Source: Flavobacterium sp. J372 (GTDB lineage: Bacteria; Bacteroidota; Bacteroidia; Flavobacteriales; Flavobacteriaceae). Taken from it: a DNA stretch of 64,000 nt. Positions 46,104 to 55,846 of this stretch are shown in pieces. The first letter of the stretch is position 1. Each line of letters opens with the position of its first letter. The stretch lies in the NCBI RefSeq assembly GCF_024699965.1, contig NZ_JAJOMZ010000004.1, forward strand, positions 2,354,001 through 2,418,000. The letters run 5' to 3'. The translations under genes and the position numbers were made by a program. Below the pieces are notes generated by a model that was not told the DNA's origin, did no database searches, and worked only from the letters and a program-made list of their open reading frames with translations.

Positions 46104-47130
46104 AGACAATAAAGACATTAGGGAAAATGTACTTGAAATTCTTGAACTTTCAGGCTATGAAGCTTTTAGCGCTTCAAACGGATTGCTGGGAGTTGAAGAG
46201 GCGTTAAAGCATGTGCCCGATATTATACTTTGTGACATAATGATGCCGGAGCTTGACGGCTATGGTGTTTTGGAAGCTTTAGGGAATTATGAACAGACCA
46301 GTGCGATACCATTCATTTTCCTTACTGCCAAGGCTGAAAGGCCGGATATACGCAAAGGCATGGAGCTTGGCGCTGACGATTATCTTACCAAACCTTTTGA
46401 TGATACGGACCTTTTGAACGCTATAGAAAGTCGATTAAAAAAACGCGGGATACATCAGGTTTTCTACGGTAAATCTGCCCAGCAGCTTGAAGAAGTGATT
46501 TCCAAAAAAGATGGCTGGGAAGAACTGAAGAACATAATGGAAGACCGTAGCGGCAGGAAATTTAAAAAAAGCCAGCACATACATTATGAAGGTGACAGGG
46601 TAACCGGAATTTATTACATAATAAGCGGAGCGGTGAAAACAGTGAAGCTTACCGAAGATGGCCGCGAATTGATTACCGGAATTTACAAAGCCAACGATTA
46701 TCTTGACCTGAACATAGTACTATCTCAGGAGACCTATGACGACACAGCAGTTGCCCTTGAGGATACTGTATTGAGTTTCCTGCCCGTTGAACAGCTTGAT
46801 AAAATGCTTTACCTATACCCCGATGTAGGCGCAAAATTTATAAAAATGCTTTCAAACAACATTCGGGAAAGAGAAATGCGGCTAATGCAGATAGCTTATT
46901 ACTCGGTTAGGAAAAGAATTGCCGAATGCCTTATACGGTTACTGCAAAAACATACTACAGGCGATAGTAATATTAAAATAAGCCGTGAAGATCTTGCTTC
47001 GCTTGCAGGAACATCGCCAGAGACAGTAAGCCGTACTCTTACCGATTTCAAAAGTGAAGGATTAATAGATAAAAGCGGAAGTAACATAAAAATTCTTAAT
47101 CGTGATAAGCTCAACAGTATGAAGAATTAG
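46081..47130 (+). CDS. Response regulator fused to CRP/FNR DNA-binding protein
   Basis: A 349-residue two-part regulator. Residues 1-120 form a receiver domain (VLLIEDNKDIREN, phosphoacceptor Asp52 in CDIMMPELDG, Lys104 in LTKPFDD). Residues about 150-345 form a cNMP-binding-like barrel and CRP-type HTH; the recognition region SREDLASLAGTSPETVSRTLTDF contains the E-xx-SR pattern of FNR, which reads TGAT-type half-sites. No FNR-type Cys cluster is seen in the N-terminal part, so oxygen input should come through phosphorylation. It overlaps the kinase gene. Matching palindromes lie at five nearby promoters. It would replace both FixJ and FixK. Confidence 0.9.
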   Translation: MTKVLLIEDNKDIRENVLEILELSGYEAFSASNGLLGVEEALKHVPDIILCDIMMPELDGYGVLEALGNYEQTSAIPFIFLTAKAERPDIRKGMELGADDYLTKPFDDTDLLNAIESRLKKRGIHQVFYGKSAQQLEEVISKKDGWEELKNIMEDRSGRKFKKSQHIHYEGDRVTGIYYIISGAVKTVKLTEDGRELITGIYKANDYLDLNIVLSQETYDDTAVALEDTVLSFLPVEQLDKMLYLYPDVGAKFIKMLSNNIREREMRLMQIAYYSVRKRIAECLIRLLQKHTTGDSNIKISREDLASLAGTSPETVSRTLTDFKSEGLIDKSGSNIKILNRDKLNSMKN

Positions 47131-47154
47131 CATGAGCATTCACTTTCAACAAAT

Positions 47155-47168
47155 ATGACTTAAATCAT
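47155..47168 (+). promoter_or_regulatory. Upstream FNR-like palindrome of the cco operon
   Basis: ATGACTTAAATCAT is a 14-bp palindrome with one mismatched pair, fitting TGAY-N4-RTCA. It lies 51 bp (centre to centre) upstream of the promoter-proximal site. A second inverted repeat, ATTGTAG/CTACAAT (47170-47176 and 47183-47189), follows. Confidence 0.5.
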
Positions 47169-47206
47169 TATTGTAGAAAAACCTACAATTTATGCAAATG
47201 GCCCTG

Positions 47207-47249
47207 TGATGAGTGTCATGTTATAAGCAAACCTTCCTCCCCAATTTTG
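47207..47249 (+). promoter_or_regulatory. FNR-like operator plus -7 element (cco operon)
   Basis: TGATGAGTGTCA (47207-47218), centre 47212.5, is 29.5 bp before CAATTTTG (47242-47249), a one-mismatch -7 element. The predicted leader before the ccoI ATG is about 15 bases. Confidence 0.6.
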
Positions 47250-47269
47250 CTCCAGGTAATTGAGCAAAT

Positions 47270-49695
47270 ATGGACACTAAAAATTGTTTTCATTGCGGAC
47301 TGGAAGTTGTAAAAAGAAATGAAATCATTTTTGATGATAAATCATTCTGCTGCAGCGGCTGCAAGACCGTATATGAGATATTCACTTCAAATGGCCTGGC
47401 CGACTATTATACGTTTGCACAGGCTCCCGGGGCTACCCCACAAGATAATAACGGCAAGTATGATTTTCTCGACAACGGGGCCATTGCAGAGAAACTCCTG
47501 GAATTTAAGGAAGAGGCAACACAGATTATTTCACTTTACATACCGCATATCCATTGCAGCTCATGCATCTGGATACTGGAAAACCTGCACCGACTTAATC
47601 CGGCCATCAGCAGCTCTCAGGTAAATTTCCCCGAAAAAAAAGTACGTATTATTTACAACTCCGCAGAGGTTTCCATGAAACAGGTCGTCCTGCTGCTGAG
47701 CAGGATAGGCTACGAGCCGTACATTACCCTTGAGAACTATGACAATAAAAAAAGCGCGTTGACCGTTGCCTGATCTATAAGCTCGGGGTTGCTTTCTTTT
47801 GCTTTGGCAATATAATGCTCCTCTCCTTTCCGGAATACTTTGAAGATGAGGAATTTTGGCTTAACAATTACCGCGGCTTCCTGAGGTGGCTGGTCTTTGC
47901 CTTGGCACTGCCCAGCTTCTTCTATTCAGCCAGCGGCTACTATGTATCAGCATGGAACAGCCTGCGCCGCGGCATGCTGAATATCGACATCCCGATAGCA
48001 CTGGGTATTATCGTTATGTTTGTGCGTAGTACGGTTGACATTGTTATGGGTTATGGCCAGGGCTTTTTCGACAGCCTGGCGGGATTGGTGTTCTTCATGC
48101 TCCTGGGTAGGGTTTTTCAGCAGAAAACCTATAATTTCCTCTCTTTCGAAAGGGATTACAAATCGTACTTTCCCGTGGCAGTCACCAAAATACTTCCAGA
48201 CAGGACAGAAGTTTCAGTCCCTGTATATGAAGTATCGGCAGGCGACAGGATAATGGTACGCAATCAGGAACTTATACCTGTTGACGGTATACTGGTAGGC
48301 GGAACAACGTCTATAGATTACAGTTTTGTAACCGGTGAGGCCGAGCCGGTAGCTAAAAAACCCGGGGATAAGCTATTTGCCGGAGGCAGGCAACTTGGCC
48401 CGGTTGTGGAAATGGAGATATTGAACTCTGTCTCCCAAAGCTACCTTACCCAACTGTGGGGTAATGCGGCTTTCGCCAAGAACCCCGAAAAGGATTATAA
48501 AACCCTGACCGATACCATCAGCCGGTATTTTACACCGCTGCTGCTTCTTGTTGCTTTTGCAGGATTTTTTTACTGGGTCCCCCGTGATACAACAACAGCC
48601 TTTAATGTTTTTACCGCTGTGCTTATCGTGGCTTGCCCCTGTGCCCTGGCTTTGAGCGCACCTTTTACGCTTGGTAATGTCCTGCGCATCATGGGGAAGA
48701 AGAAACTTTACCTGAAGAATGCAACGGTAATTGAGCAGATGGCAAAAATTGACACCGTAATTTTTGATAAAACGGGCACCATTACAACCAACGAAAAATC
48801 CAACATCCAATTTGAAGGTACAACTCCTGATAGCAGGCAGCTTTCCTTAATCAAGTCGGTGCTTAGGGGATCAAACCATCCCCTGAGCAGAAGGCTGTAT
48901 GAAACCCTCCCGGAAGTTGCGCTGTTGCCGGTTGATGATTTTACGGAGATAACCGGCAAAGGTATCTGTGGCACAATAGAGGGTAATACCATTAAAATCG
49001 GATCCTCGTCTTTTGTGGGCTATAAAAGTGCCGACAGTATGCAGACGCATGTGCATGCATCAATAAACGGCGCCTATGTGGGACACTACATTTTTAATAA
49101 TAACTACCGCGAGGGGCTGGCCGCGCTTTTTAAAGAACTCGCTGCAGGCTATAGGATAAAAGTGCTTTCGGGCGATAATGAAGGCGAGCGTGAGATCCTG
49201 AAAGAGATGCTGCCCGAGGGTGTTGAGCTTATTTTCAACCAGAAACCGGAACAGAAGCTCGCTTATATCGAGAACCTCCAGCGCAAAGGCAACAATGTGA
49301 TGATGATAGGAGATGGCCTCAACGATGCCGGAGCACTTAAGCAAAGTAATGTGGGGATTGCCATATCGGAAAATATCAATGTCTTCTCACCCGCTTGTGA
49401 CGGCATTCTTGACGCTTTTGAATTCAAAAAGATCGGATGGTTCCTCACCTACTCAAAGAACACCATCAAAACGATCAAGATGAGCTTCGCCCTGTCACTG
49501 GCGTATAATGTTGTGGGCTTGTCATTTGCAGTTACCGGAAATTTACTGCCGCTTGTGGCAGCCATTATTATGCCGCTCAGCACAATTACAATTGTGAGTT
49601 TCGTCACTATTTTGAGTAATTATTACTCGCAGAAAAAATCCCGATTAAGGCATCCCATGACAAATATCATACTTTATCCGGTTGCCCAACAATAG
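47270..49695 (+). CDS. ccoI: cbb3 oxidase copper-transporting P-type ATPase CcoI, frameshifted
   Basis: Inner-membrane P1B-ATPase delivering copper for the cbb3 oxidase. The N-terminus has a Cys-rich metal site (Cys6, Cys9, CCSGC near 27-31) and an HMA domain with HCSSCIW (Cys96, Cys99). Later come TGEAEPV, the membrane VACPCALAL motif, the phosphorylated Asp in DKTGTI and GDGLNDAGAL. The frame breaks at 47747-47753, where seven A should be eight, reading on through KKKRVDRCLIYKLGVAFF. The corrected length is 808 residues, as expected. A one-base sequencing loss is likely. It is the first gene of the cco operon. Confidence 0.92.
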
Positions 49696-49720
49696 TTTTG
49701 TTAACAGAAAATTAAGAAGT

Positions 49721-49894
49721 ATGAGCGTAATATTTTTATTGATCATCATCAGCCTTATCGTGGCATTGGTGTTCCTGTATGCTTTTATAAAGGCAGTAAG
49801 ACAGGGCCAGTTTGATGACAGCTACACCCCTTCGGTGCGGGTTTTATTCGATGATGAAATTAAAAAAGAAACAAACACCACTAAGCAATCGTAA
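49721..49894 (+). CDS. ccoS: cbb3 oxidase assembly protein CcoS
   Basis: A 57-residue protein starting MSVIFLLIIISLIVALVFL, one membrane helix followed by a short soluble tail (KAVRQGQFDDSYTPSVRVLFDDE). The GQFDD element is the CcoS/FixS signature. Required for cofactor insertion into cbb3 oxidase. The frame extends upstream to 49682, inside ccoI, but the ATG at 49721 gives the typical CcoS start. It lies two bases before ccoN. Confidence 0.92.
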   Translation: MSVIFLLIIISLIVALVFLYAFIKAVRQGQFDDSYTPSVRVLFDDEIKKETNTTKQS

Positions 49895-49896
49895 TT

Positions 49897-52107
49897 ATGG
49901 AAATGCAACAATTCTATTATGACAACAAAATTGTAAAGAAATTCCTTTATGCCACAATAGTATTTGGTGTGGTAGGGATGCTTGCCGGCCTGTTAATTGC
50001 GTCGATGTACATGTTCCCAAACCTTACCGACGGCGTGTCCTGGCTGAGCTATGGCAGGTTAAGGCCGCTGCATACCAATGCAGTCATTTTTGCTTTTGTG
50101 GGGAATGCCATGTTTGCGGGTATTTATTACTCTTTGCAGCGGCTTTTGAAAACGCGAATGTATAGTGACATTCTAAGCAACATTAACTTTTGGGGATGGC
50201 AGCTTATAATCGTCGCAGCGGCAATTTCACTGCCGTTGGGCTATACCACTTCAAAAGAATATGCCGAGCTGGAATGGCCAATAGATATAGCTATTGCCGT
50301 AGTATGGGTAGTATTTGGCATCAATATGATTGGCACAATCTTAAGGCGTAGGGAGCGTCACTTATACGTTGCAATATGGTTTTACCTGGCTACTTTTATT
50401 ACCGTAGCCATCCTCCACATCTTCAACAGCCTTGAGCTGCCGGTGAGCGGCATGAAAAGCTATTCTGTATATGCAGGCGTGCAGGATGCGCTGGTACAAT
50501 GGTGGTATGGTCACAACGCGGTTGCATTCTTTCTTACTACGCCTTTTTTAGGGCTTATGTATTACTTCCTGCCTAAAGCGGCTAACAGGCCGGTATACTC
50601 CTACAGGCTGTCAATAATACACTTTTGGTCATTAATATTCATTTATATCTGGGCCGGGCCGCACCACCTGCTCTACTCTGCCCTGCCCGACTGGGCACAG
50701 AACCTTGGCGTTGTTTTTTCGGTAATGCTCATTGCGCCGTCATGGGGCGGTATGATAAACGGCCTTCTTACCCTGCGTGGTGCATGGGACAAAGTACGCA
50801 CCGACCCTGTTCTTAAATTCTTTGTGGTCGCTATCACAGGATACGGTATGGCAACATTTGAGGGGCCGATGCTTTCACTGAAAAATGTAAATGCAATCGC
50901 GCACTTTACCGACTGGATCGTGGCTCACGTACACGTTGGTGCACTTGCCTGGAATGGCTTTCTCACCTTTGCTGTGATATATTGGCTAATACCGCGTATG
51001 ACGAAAACTACGCTATATTCTGTAAAACTGGCCAACTTCCATTTCTGGATTGGTACGCTGGGCATCATTCTCTATGCATTGCCAATGTATGTAGCAGGAT
51101 TTGTACAGGCATCTATGTGGAAAGAATTTAATCCTGATGGCTCCTTGGTTCATGGTAACTTCCTTGAAACTGTAAAAGCTATTATGCCAATGTACTGGAT
51201 GAGGGCTATAGGTGGAACCCTATTCGTAGTAGGGCTGCTTGTGCTGTGCTACAACATTATAATGACCGTAAAGCAGGGCCGCAAAATTGAAGATGAACTT
51301 GCCGAAGCGCCTGCACTGCAAAAGATAAGCAACAAAAGGCTTAAAGGTGAGAAATTCCACCCGTGGCTGGAAAGAAGGCCTATACAGCTTGCCATACTTG
51401 CAACCATTGCTGTACTTATTGGCGGGGTGATACAAATTGTGCCTACTATCATGGTAAAGTCAAACATACCAACTATATCAACAGTAAAGCCTTATACTCC
51501 GCTTGAGCTTGAAGGCCGCGACCTCTACATCCGTGAGGGGTGTGTGAACTGCCACTCACAGATGATACGCCCTTTCCGCAGTGAGGTGGAACGATATGGC
51601 GAATACTCGAAATCAGGTGAATATGTGTATGACCACCCGTTCCTGTGGGGCTCAAAACGTACCGGGCCCGACCTGATGCGCGTAGGCGGCAAATACAGCG
51701 ACAACTGGCACTTTAACCACATGTGGGACCCTCAAAGTACATCAGCCGGCTCAATAATGCCTGCCTACAAATGGCTGTTTGACAACAAGCCGATGGACTA
51801 TTCAGATATTGAAAAGAAAATGAAAGTTATGGTTCAGCTTGGAGTGCCATATACCGCAGAAGACATCGTAAACGCAAAACAAGCTATAGCCGGGCAATCT
51901 GCCAAAATTGAAAAAAGCCTGCATGCCGATCCTGACTTCGTGAAGAGTTATGAAGAAAGCAGAAAAGCGGCTGCTGCGCGCGGCGATGCTTTCATACCGA
52001 TGAAAGACAGGGAAATCACCGCGCTTATTGCATACCTGCAGCGCCTTGGTACCGACATCAAGATTAAAAATACAACTGAAACATCTACCGCAAACCTTAA
52101 AAAATAA
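49897..52107 (+). CDS. ccoN: cbb3 cytochrome c oxidase, fused CcoN-CcoO subunit
   Basis: Catalytic subunit of the high-affinity terminal oxidase. Residues 1 to about 480 are the twelve-helix CcoN haem-copper core (GRLRPLHTNAVIFAFVGNA, YGHNAVAFFLTTPFLGLMYYFLP, HFWSLIFIYIWAGPHHLLYSALPDW, HVHVGALAWNGFL). Residues about 500-736 are CcoO with one haem c site, Cys549-Cys552-His553 in CVNCHSQMIRPF. This fusion is typical of Bacteroidota. It lies between ccoS and ccoQ with very short gaps. Confidence 0.96.
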   Translation: MEMQQFYYDNKIVKKFLYATIVFGVVGMLAGLLIASMYMFPNLTDGVSWLSYGRLRPLHTNAVIFAFVGNAMFAGIYYSLQRLLKTRMYSDILSNINFWGWQLIIVAAAISLPLGYTTSKEYAELEWPIDIAIAVVWVVFGINMIGTILRRRERHLYVAIWFYLATFITVAILHIFNSLELPVSGMKSYSVYAGVQDALVQWWYGHNAVAFFLTTPFLGLMYYFLPKAANRPVYSYRLSIIHFWSLIFIYIWAGPHHLLYSALPDWAQNLGVVFSVMLIAPSWGGMINGLLTLRGAWDKVRTDPVLKFFVVAITGYGMATFEGPMLSLKNVNAIAHFTDWIVAHVHVGALAWNGFLTFAVIYWLIPRMTKTTLYSVKLANFHFWIGTLGIILYALPMYVAGFVQASMWKEFNPDGSLVHGNFLETVKAIMPMYWMRAIGGTLFVVGLLVLCYNIIMTVKQGRKIEDELAEAPALQKISNKRLKGEKFHPWLERRPIQLAILATIAVLIGGVIQIVPTIMVKSNIPTISTVKPYTPLELEGRDLYIREGCVNCHSQMIRPFRSEVERYGEYSKSGEYVYDHPFLWGSKRTGPDLMRVGGKYSDNWHFNHMWDPQSTSAGSIMPAYKWLFDNKPMDYSDIEKKMKVMVQLGVPYTAEDIVNAKQAIAGQSAKIEKSLHADPDFVKSYEESRKAAAARGDAFIPMKDREITALIAYLQRLGTDIKIKNTTETSTANLKK

Positions 52108-52110
52108 ACC

Positions 52111-52302
52111 ATGCTGAAGTTTGTAAAACACAATATGGAGAGCATCTCTGGTATTGAGATATTCCCGATAATATCGCTGCTCATCTTCTTTATTTTCTTT
52201 ATCGCGCTTTATACATGGGTATACACCTACAAAAAAGACAAGATTAATGAGATGAGCCTGCTGCCTTTTGACAGCGAAAGCCCTGAAGATAAAAACAGCT
52301 AA
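52111..52302 (+). CDS. ccoQ: CcoQ-like small cbb3 subunit
   Basis: A 63-residue protein with one membrane helix (IFPIISLLIFFIFFIALYTWVY) and a charged cytoplasmic tail, in the CcoQ position between ccoNO and ccoP. The small FixQ/CcoQ family is weakly conserved; position is the main evidence. Confidence 0.85.
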   Translation: MLKFVKHNMESISGIEIFPIISLLIFFIFFIALYTWVYTYKKDKINEMSLLPFDSESPEDKNS

Positions 52303-52313
52303 TACCAACACCA

Positions 52314-53233
52314 ATGAAAAAGTTATTTCCGTTTTACGTGAGGATACCCGTATTTTTTGCGCTGGGATTTGCGCTTACAGAGTTTTTTATTGACTCGGGC
52401 GATAGGCCTGCATTCCTTAAATATCCGTTGGTTTCACTGTTTCTTTTGGTATTGCTGGTAGTGATTATAACCGTTGAGGTGGTTGTAGCGGCTGTTGACA
52501 GGGTTACGTATGCCCTGCTTACCGAAGAGCAGCGAAAGAAGCTTGAAGAGGAAGAAGCCATGAGCATAACCGAAAAAGCATGGTTTAAGAAACTTAAAGG
52601 CTTTTTTGTTACAGAGCAGCCGCGTATTGAAGATGAGGGCACTATAATGATGGATCACAATTATGATGGTATTCACGAGCTGGATAATGTACTGCCACCC
52701 TGGTGGGTTAAGCTTTTTACGGAACCATTATTTTCGGCGCGGTTTATTTAGGCTATTATCAAATAGCATCGGGCAATGACCAGACATCAGAGTTTAGTGT
52801 TGAAGTGGAAGAGGCCCGTATTGCAGTTGAAGAATATAAAAAAACTGCAAAAGACCTTATTGATGCCAATACAGTGACCCTGCTTACTGATGCAGGTGAC
52901 CTTGCATCGGGGAAGAAAATTTTTGAGGCCAACTGTATTGCCTGCCATCGCGCTGACGCCGGCGGAGCCATAGGACCAAATCTTACAGATAACCATTGGC
53001 TGTTGGGCGGCGGTATCAAAAATGTATTTAACACTATAACCAAAGGCGGGCGCGACGGTAAAGGTATGGTTGCCTGGCAGGGAACCCTTAAGCCATCAGA
53101 GATACAGCTTGTTGCCAGCTATATATTGTCTCTTAAAGGGAGCAACCCAAAAGATGCAAAGGCGCCTGAAGGCGATGTATATATTGAAGAGCCTGCCACG
53201 AAAGCTCCTGAGGTGGCTGCTAATATAAAATAG
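52314..53233 (+). CDS. ccoP: cbb3 oxidase subunit III CcoP, frameshifted
   Basis: Membrane-anchored cytochrome c that feeds electrons to the oxidase. Two N-terminal hydrophobic segments are followed by the CcoP N-domain (DHNYDGIHELDNVLPPWWVKLFY), then a third helix (GTIIFGAVYLGYYQIA) and a cytochrome c domain with Cys208-Cys211-His212 (CIACH). Only one CxxCH is present, whereas proteobacterial CcoP has two. The frame breaks at 52714-52718, where five T should be six; the corrected protein is 306 residues. A sequencing error is likely. Confidence 0.92.
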
Positions 53234-53241
53234 TTTTAATA

Positions 53242-54659
53242 ATGGCTATAATGCAGGATGAAGAGTTCCGCGATCATATCGGGACAATAAATGAAGAGGG
53301 TAAACGGGCCTGGGTATTCCCCAAAAAACCATCAGGTAAGCTATATACTTACAGGAAGCGGGTGAGTTACATCCTGCTCACTTTCCTGTTTGCCGCTCCG
53401 TTTATTAAAGTTAACGGCAACCAGTTCCTAATGTTCAATGTTTTGGAGCGAAGGTTTAATATTTTCGGGTTTCCGTTCTGGCCGCAGGATTTTTACCTGT
53501 TTGTAATTTGCATGATTATAGGGGTAGTTTTTGTGGCGCTGTTTACAGTTGCTTTTGGCCGTATCTTTTGCGGATGGATTTGCCCGCAGACTATCTTTAT
53601 GGAAATGGTTTTCAGGCGCATAGAATACTTGATAGATGGCGACCGCAATGCGCAGATAAAACTGGACAAGCAGGAATGGAATGCTGAGAAGATAAGAAAG
53701 AGAACGCTTAAATGGTTCGTCTTTTTTATAATATCCTTCCTGATTGCTAATGTATTCCTGGCCTACCTTATAAGCAGCGATGAGCTTATCTTAATGGTTA
53801 AAGACGGGCCATTTAAACACTTGGGCAATTTTATAGCGCTGCTCATTTTTACCGGTGTTTTTTACTTTGTATTTGCCTGGTTCCGGGAGCAGGTATGCAT
53901 AATTGCGTGCCCCTACGGCAGGCTGCAGGGAGCCCTTCTTGATAATAAAACTATTGTTGTAGCTTATGACCACGTGAGGGGTGAAAGTACGGCAGGGCGC
54001 GGGAAAATCATAAAAAATGAAGACAGGCTGCTAGCCGGTAAAGGTAACTGTATAGACTGCAAGCTTTGCGTAAGCGTTTGCCCCGTAGGCATTGATATAC
54101 GAAACGGTACGCAGCTGGAATGTACCAACTGTACTGCTTGTATTGACGAGTGCAATACCATAATGGATAAAGTTGGTTTTGAGCGCGGACTTATACGCTA
54201 TGCCAGTGAAGATGAAATTGTAAAAAAGAAAAGTTTGTCTTCACGACAAGGATGAAAGGCTATACTGCAGTTTTAGTAATCCTAATCGGGATATTTACAG
54301 GCCTGATGTTCATGCGTAATGATATAGATGCTACAATACTCCGCCTGCCGGGACAGCTTTTTGAGCACAAAGGAGGCAAAATAAGCAATGTGTTTACCTA
54401 CAAACTGGTAAACAAGACAATGCAGGATTTTGAGAATGTGCATATAGAACTTGCAGGCATTAAAGGCGAGGTTAAAACAGTAGGGAAACCTGAATTTAAA
54501 ATTGCTAAAGAAGGTACTGCCCAAGGCACAATGTTTATAGAAATAGACCCTGCATTGCTGAAAAGAGATAAAACAAAAATTACACTGGAGGTATATGATG
54601 GTAATAGGTTGATTGATACTGAAACCACAAACTTCTTAGGGCCACGAACCTTTAATTAA
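53242..54659 (+). CDS. ccoG: cbb3 accessory ferredoxin CcoG (FixG), frameshifted
   Basis: Membrane iron-sulfur protein thought to reduce copper(II) for oxidase assembly. The N-terminal part has membrane helices with CGWICPQTIF, followed by two 4Fe-4S motifs (CIDCKLCVSVCPVG and CTNCTACIDECN). The C-terminal Ig-like FixG domain starts after another helix (AVLVILIGIFTGLMF) in a second frame opening at 54252. The frames join if the A run at 54229-54232 has one more A (KKKKFVFTTRMKGY). The corrected length is 472 residues, as in relatives. It should be read as one gene, not two. Confidence 0.92.
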
Positions 54660-54664
54660 TTAGT

Positions 54665-55111
54665 ATGAAAATAAACTGGGGTACGGGAATAGTAATCGCA
54701 TTCGGGCTATTTATGAGCTTCATCCTGTTCTTTGTGTTCAGGGTACAGTCTGACAGTAAATATGACAATGAGCTTGTAGTAGAAGATTACTATAAGCAGG
54801 AACGGGTGCTTGAAACGCGGCTTGAAAAAGAGCACAATGCAGCCGGCCTTGAGCATAAGCTTCTGATCACTGATACGGGAAAGGATATTAAAATAATATT
54901 TCCTGAAAGTTTTGACTATAAAAAAATAAGCGGTAAAGTGTCCCTTTACAGGCCATCGGCACAAAAGCTTGATTTTGAAATGCCTGTTTTATTATCATCT
55001 CCGTATTTGCTCATACCTAAGCACGGGCTTGCCGGTGGCCGCTGGGACATTATTGTTGACTGGAAATACCAGGATAAAAACTACTTAAGTAAAGAAAAGC
55101 TAAACTTGTAA
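54665..55111 (+). CDS. ccoH: FixH-family cbb3 assembly protein
   Basis: A 148-residue protein with one N-terminal membrane helix (GTGIVIAFGLFMSFILFFVF) and a periplasmic beta domain (VSLYRPSAQKLDFEMPVLL, GRWDIIVDWKYQDKNYLSKEKL). The conserved DNELVVEDYYKQE segment after the helix matches FixH. It works with CcoG/CcoI in oxidase assembly. It lies five bases after ccoG and four before the next gene. Confidence 0.92.
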   Translation: MKINWGTGIVIAFGLFMSFILFFVFRVQSDSKYDNELVVEDYYKQERVLETRLEKEHNAAGLEHKLLITDTGKDIKIIFPESFDYKKISGKVSLYRPSAQKLDFEMPVLLSSPYLLIPKHGLAGGRWDIIVDWKYQDKNYLSKEKLNL

Positions 55112-55115
55112 AGGC

Positions 55116-55817
55116 ATGCTCTATTCTGCACTCATCCTTGGGTTGGTTTCAAGCCTGCACTGCATCGGCATGTGCGGGCCAATAGCCATGATGTTACCCG
55201 TGGACAGGAAGAATCCCGCTAAACAAACGTTGCAGCTACTGCTTTACCACGCCGGAAGGCTATCGGCTTATGGCAGCCTCGGCCTGCTATTTGGCCTGTT
55301 GGGAAGCAGCTTTTGCATGGCAGGCCTGCAGCAGGAACTTTCTGTTATGGCAGGAATCATTATGATCACCATAATCCTGATTCCGGAAAAAGCTTTTGCA
55401 AAATATAATTTCTCTAAACCGGTATACAAAGTAATATCAAACATAAAATCTGGCCTTGGCAGCCAGTTCAGGAAAAGGAATCTTAAAGCTTTTTTCATGA
55501 CAGGACTACTCAATGGCTTTTTGCCATGCGGATTGGTATATGCAGCGCTGTTTGGCGCCATAGCCATGCAAAGCACAAGCCTGGGAATGCTTTATATGGT
55601 ATTATATGGAGCGGGCACCATTCCGCTGATGAGCCTTGTTGTATATTCTTCAGGCTTTATAAAAAACAGCTCAAGGGCATGGTTCAGCAAAGCCGTACCG
55701 TATATGGTTGTGTTGGTAGGAGCGCTATTTATAGTGCGTGGCCTGGGGCTTGACATTCCCTATATTTCACCCGGAAGCCTTAGCCTATTTGTGCAGCAGG
55801 CACCGCACTGCAAATAA
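55116..55817 (+). CDS. TauE/SafE-like membrane protein of the cco operon
   Basis: A 233-residue membrane protein with about six hydrophobic segments. The first has HCIGMCGPIAM, and a later one NGFLPCGLVYAALFGA; these Cys-Gly motifs are typical of the DsbD_2/CcdA-like branch of the TauE/SafE family found with cco genes. It probably helps copper or thiol handling for oxidase assembly, like the Rhodobacter copper importer-type proteins, but this is inferred from position. Last gene of the cco operon, followed by a strong terminator. Confidence 0.88.
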   Translation: MLYSALILGLVSSLHCIGMCGPIAMMLPVDRKNPAKQTLQLLLYHAGRLSAYGSLGLLFGLLGSSFCMAGLQQELSVMAGIIMITIILIPEKAFAKYNFSKPVYKVISNIKSGLGSQFRKRNLKAFFMTGLLNGFLPCGLVYAALFGAIAMQSTSLGMLYMVLYGAGTIPLMSLVVYSSGFIKNSSRAWFSKAVPYMVVLVGALFIVRGLGLDIPYISPGSLSLFVQQAPHCK

Positions 55818-55846
55818 AAAGCTTCCTTTTCAGGAAGCTTTTTATT
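55813..55846. terminator. Bidirectional terminator between the cco operon and hemN
   Basis: AATAAAAAGCTTCC (55813-55826) and GGAAGCTTTTTATT (55833-55846) form a perfect 14-bp stem with a 6-base loop; A and T tracts serve both convergent transcripts. Confidence 0.92.

Noticed and set aside
47815..49695. A P-type ATPase lacking its metal-binding N-terminus
   Set aside because: The missing N-terminus is in the preceding frame from 47270; one A is missing at 47747-47753.
54252..54659. A separate 135-residue membrane protein after ccoG
   Set aside because: It is the last helix and Ig-like domain of CcoG, separated by a one-base loss at about 54230; joining gives the usual length.
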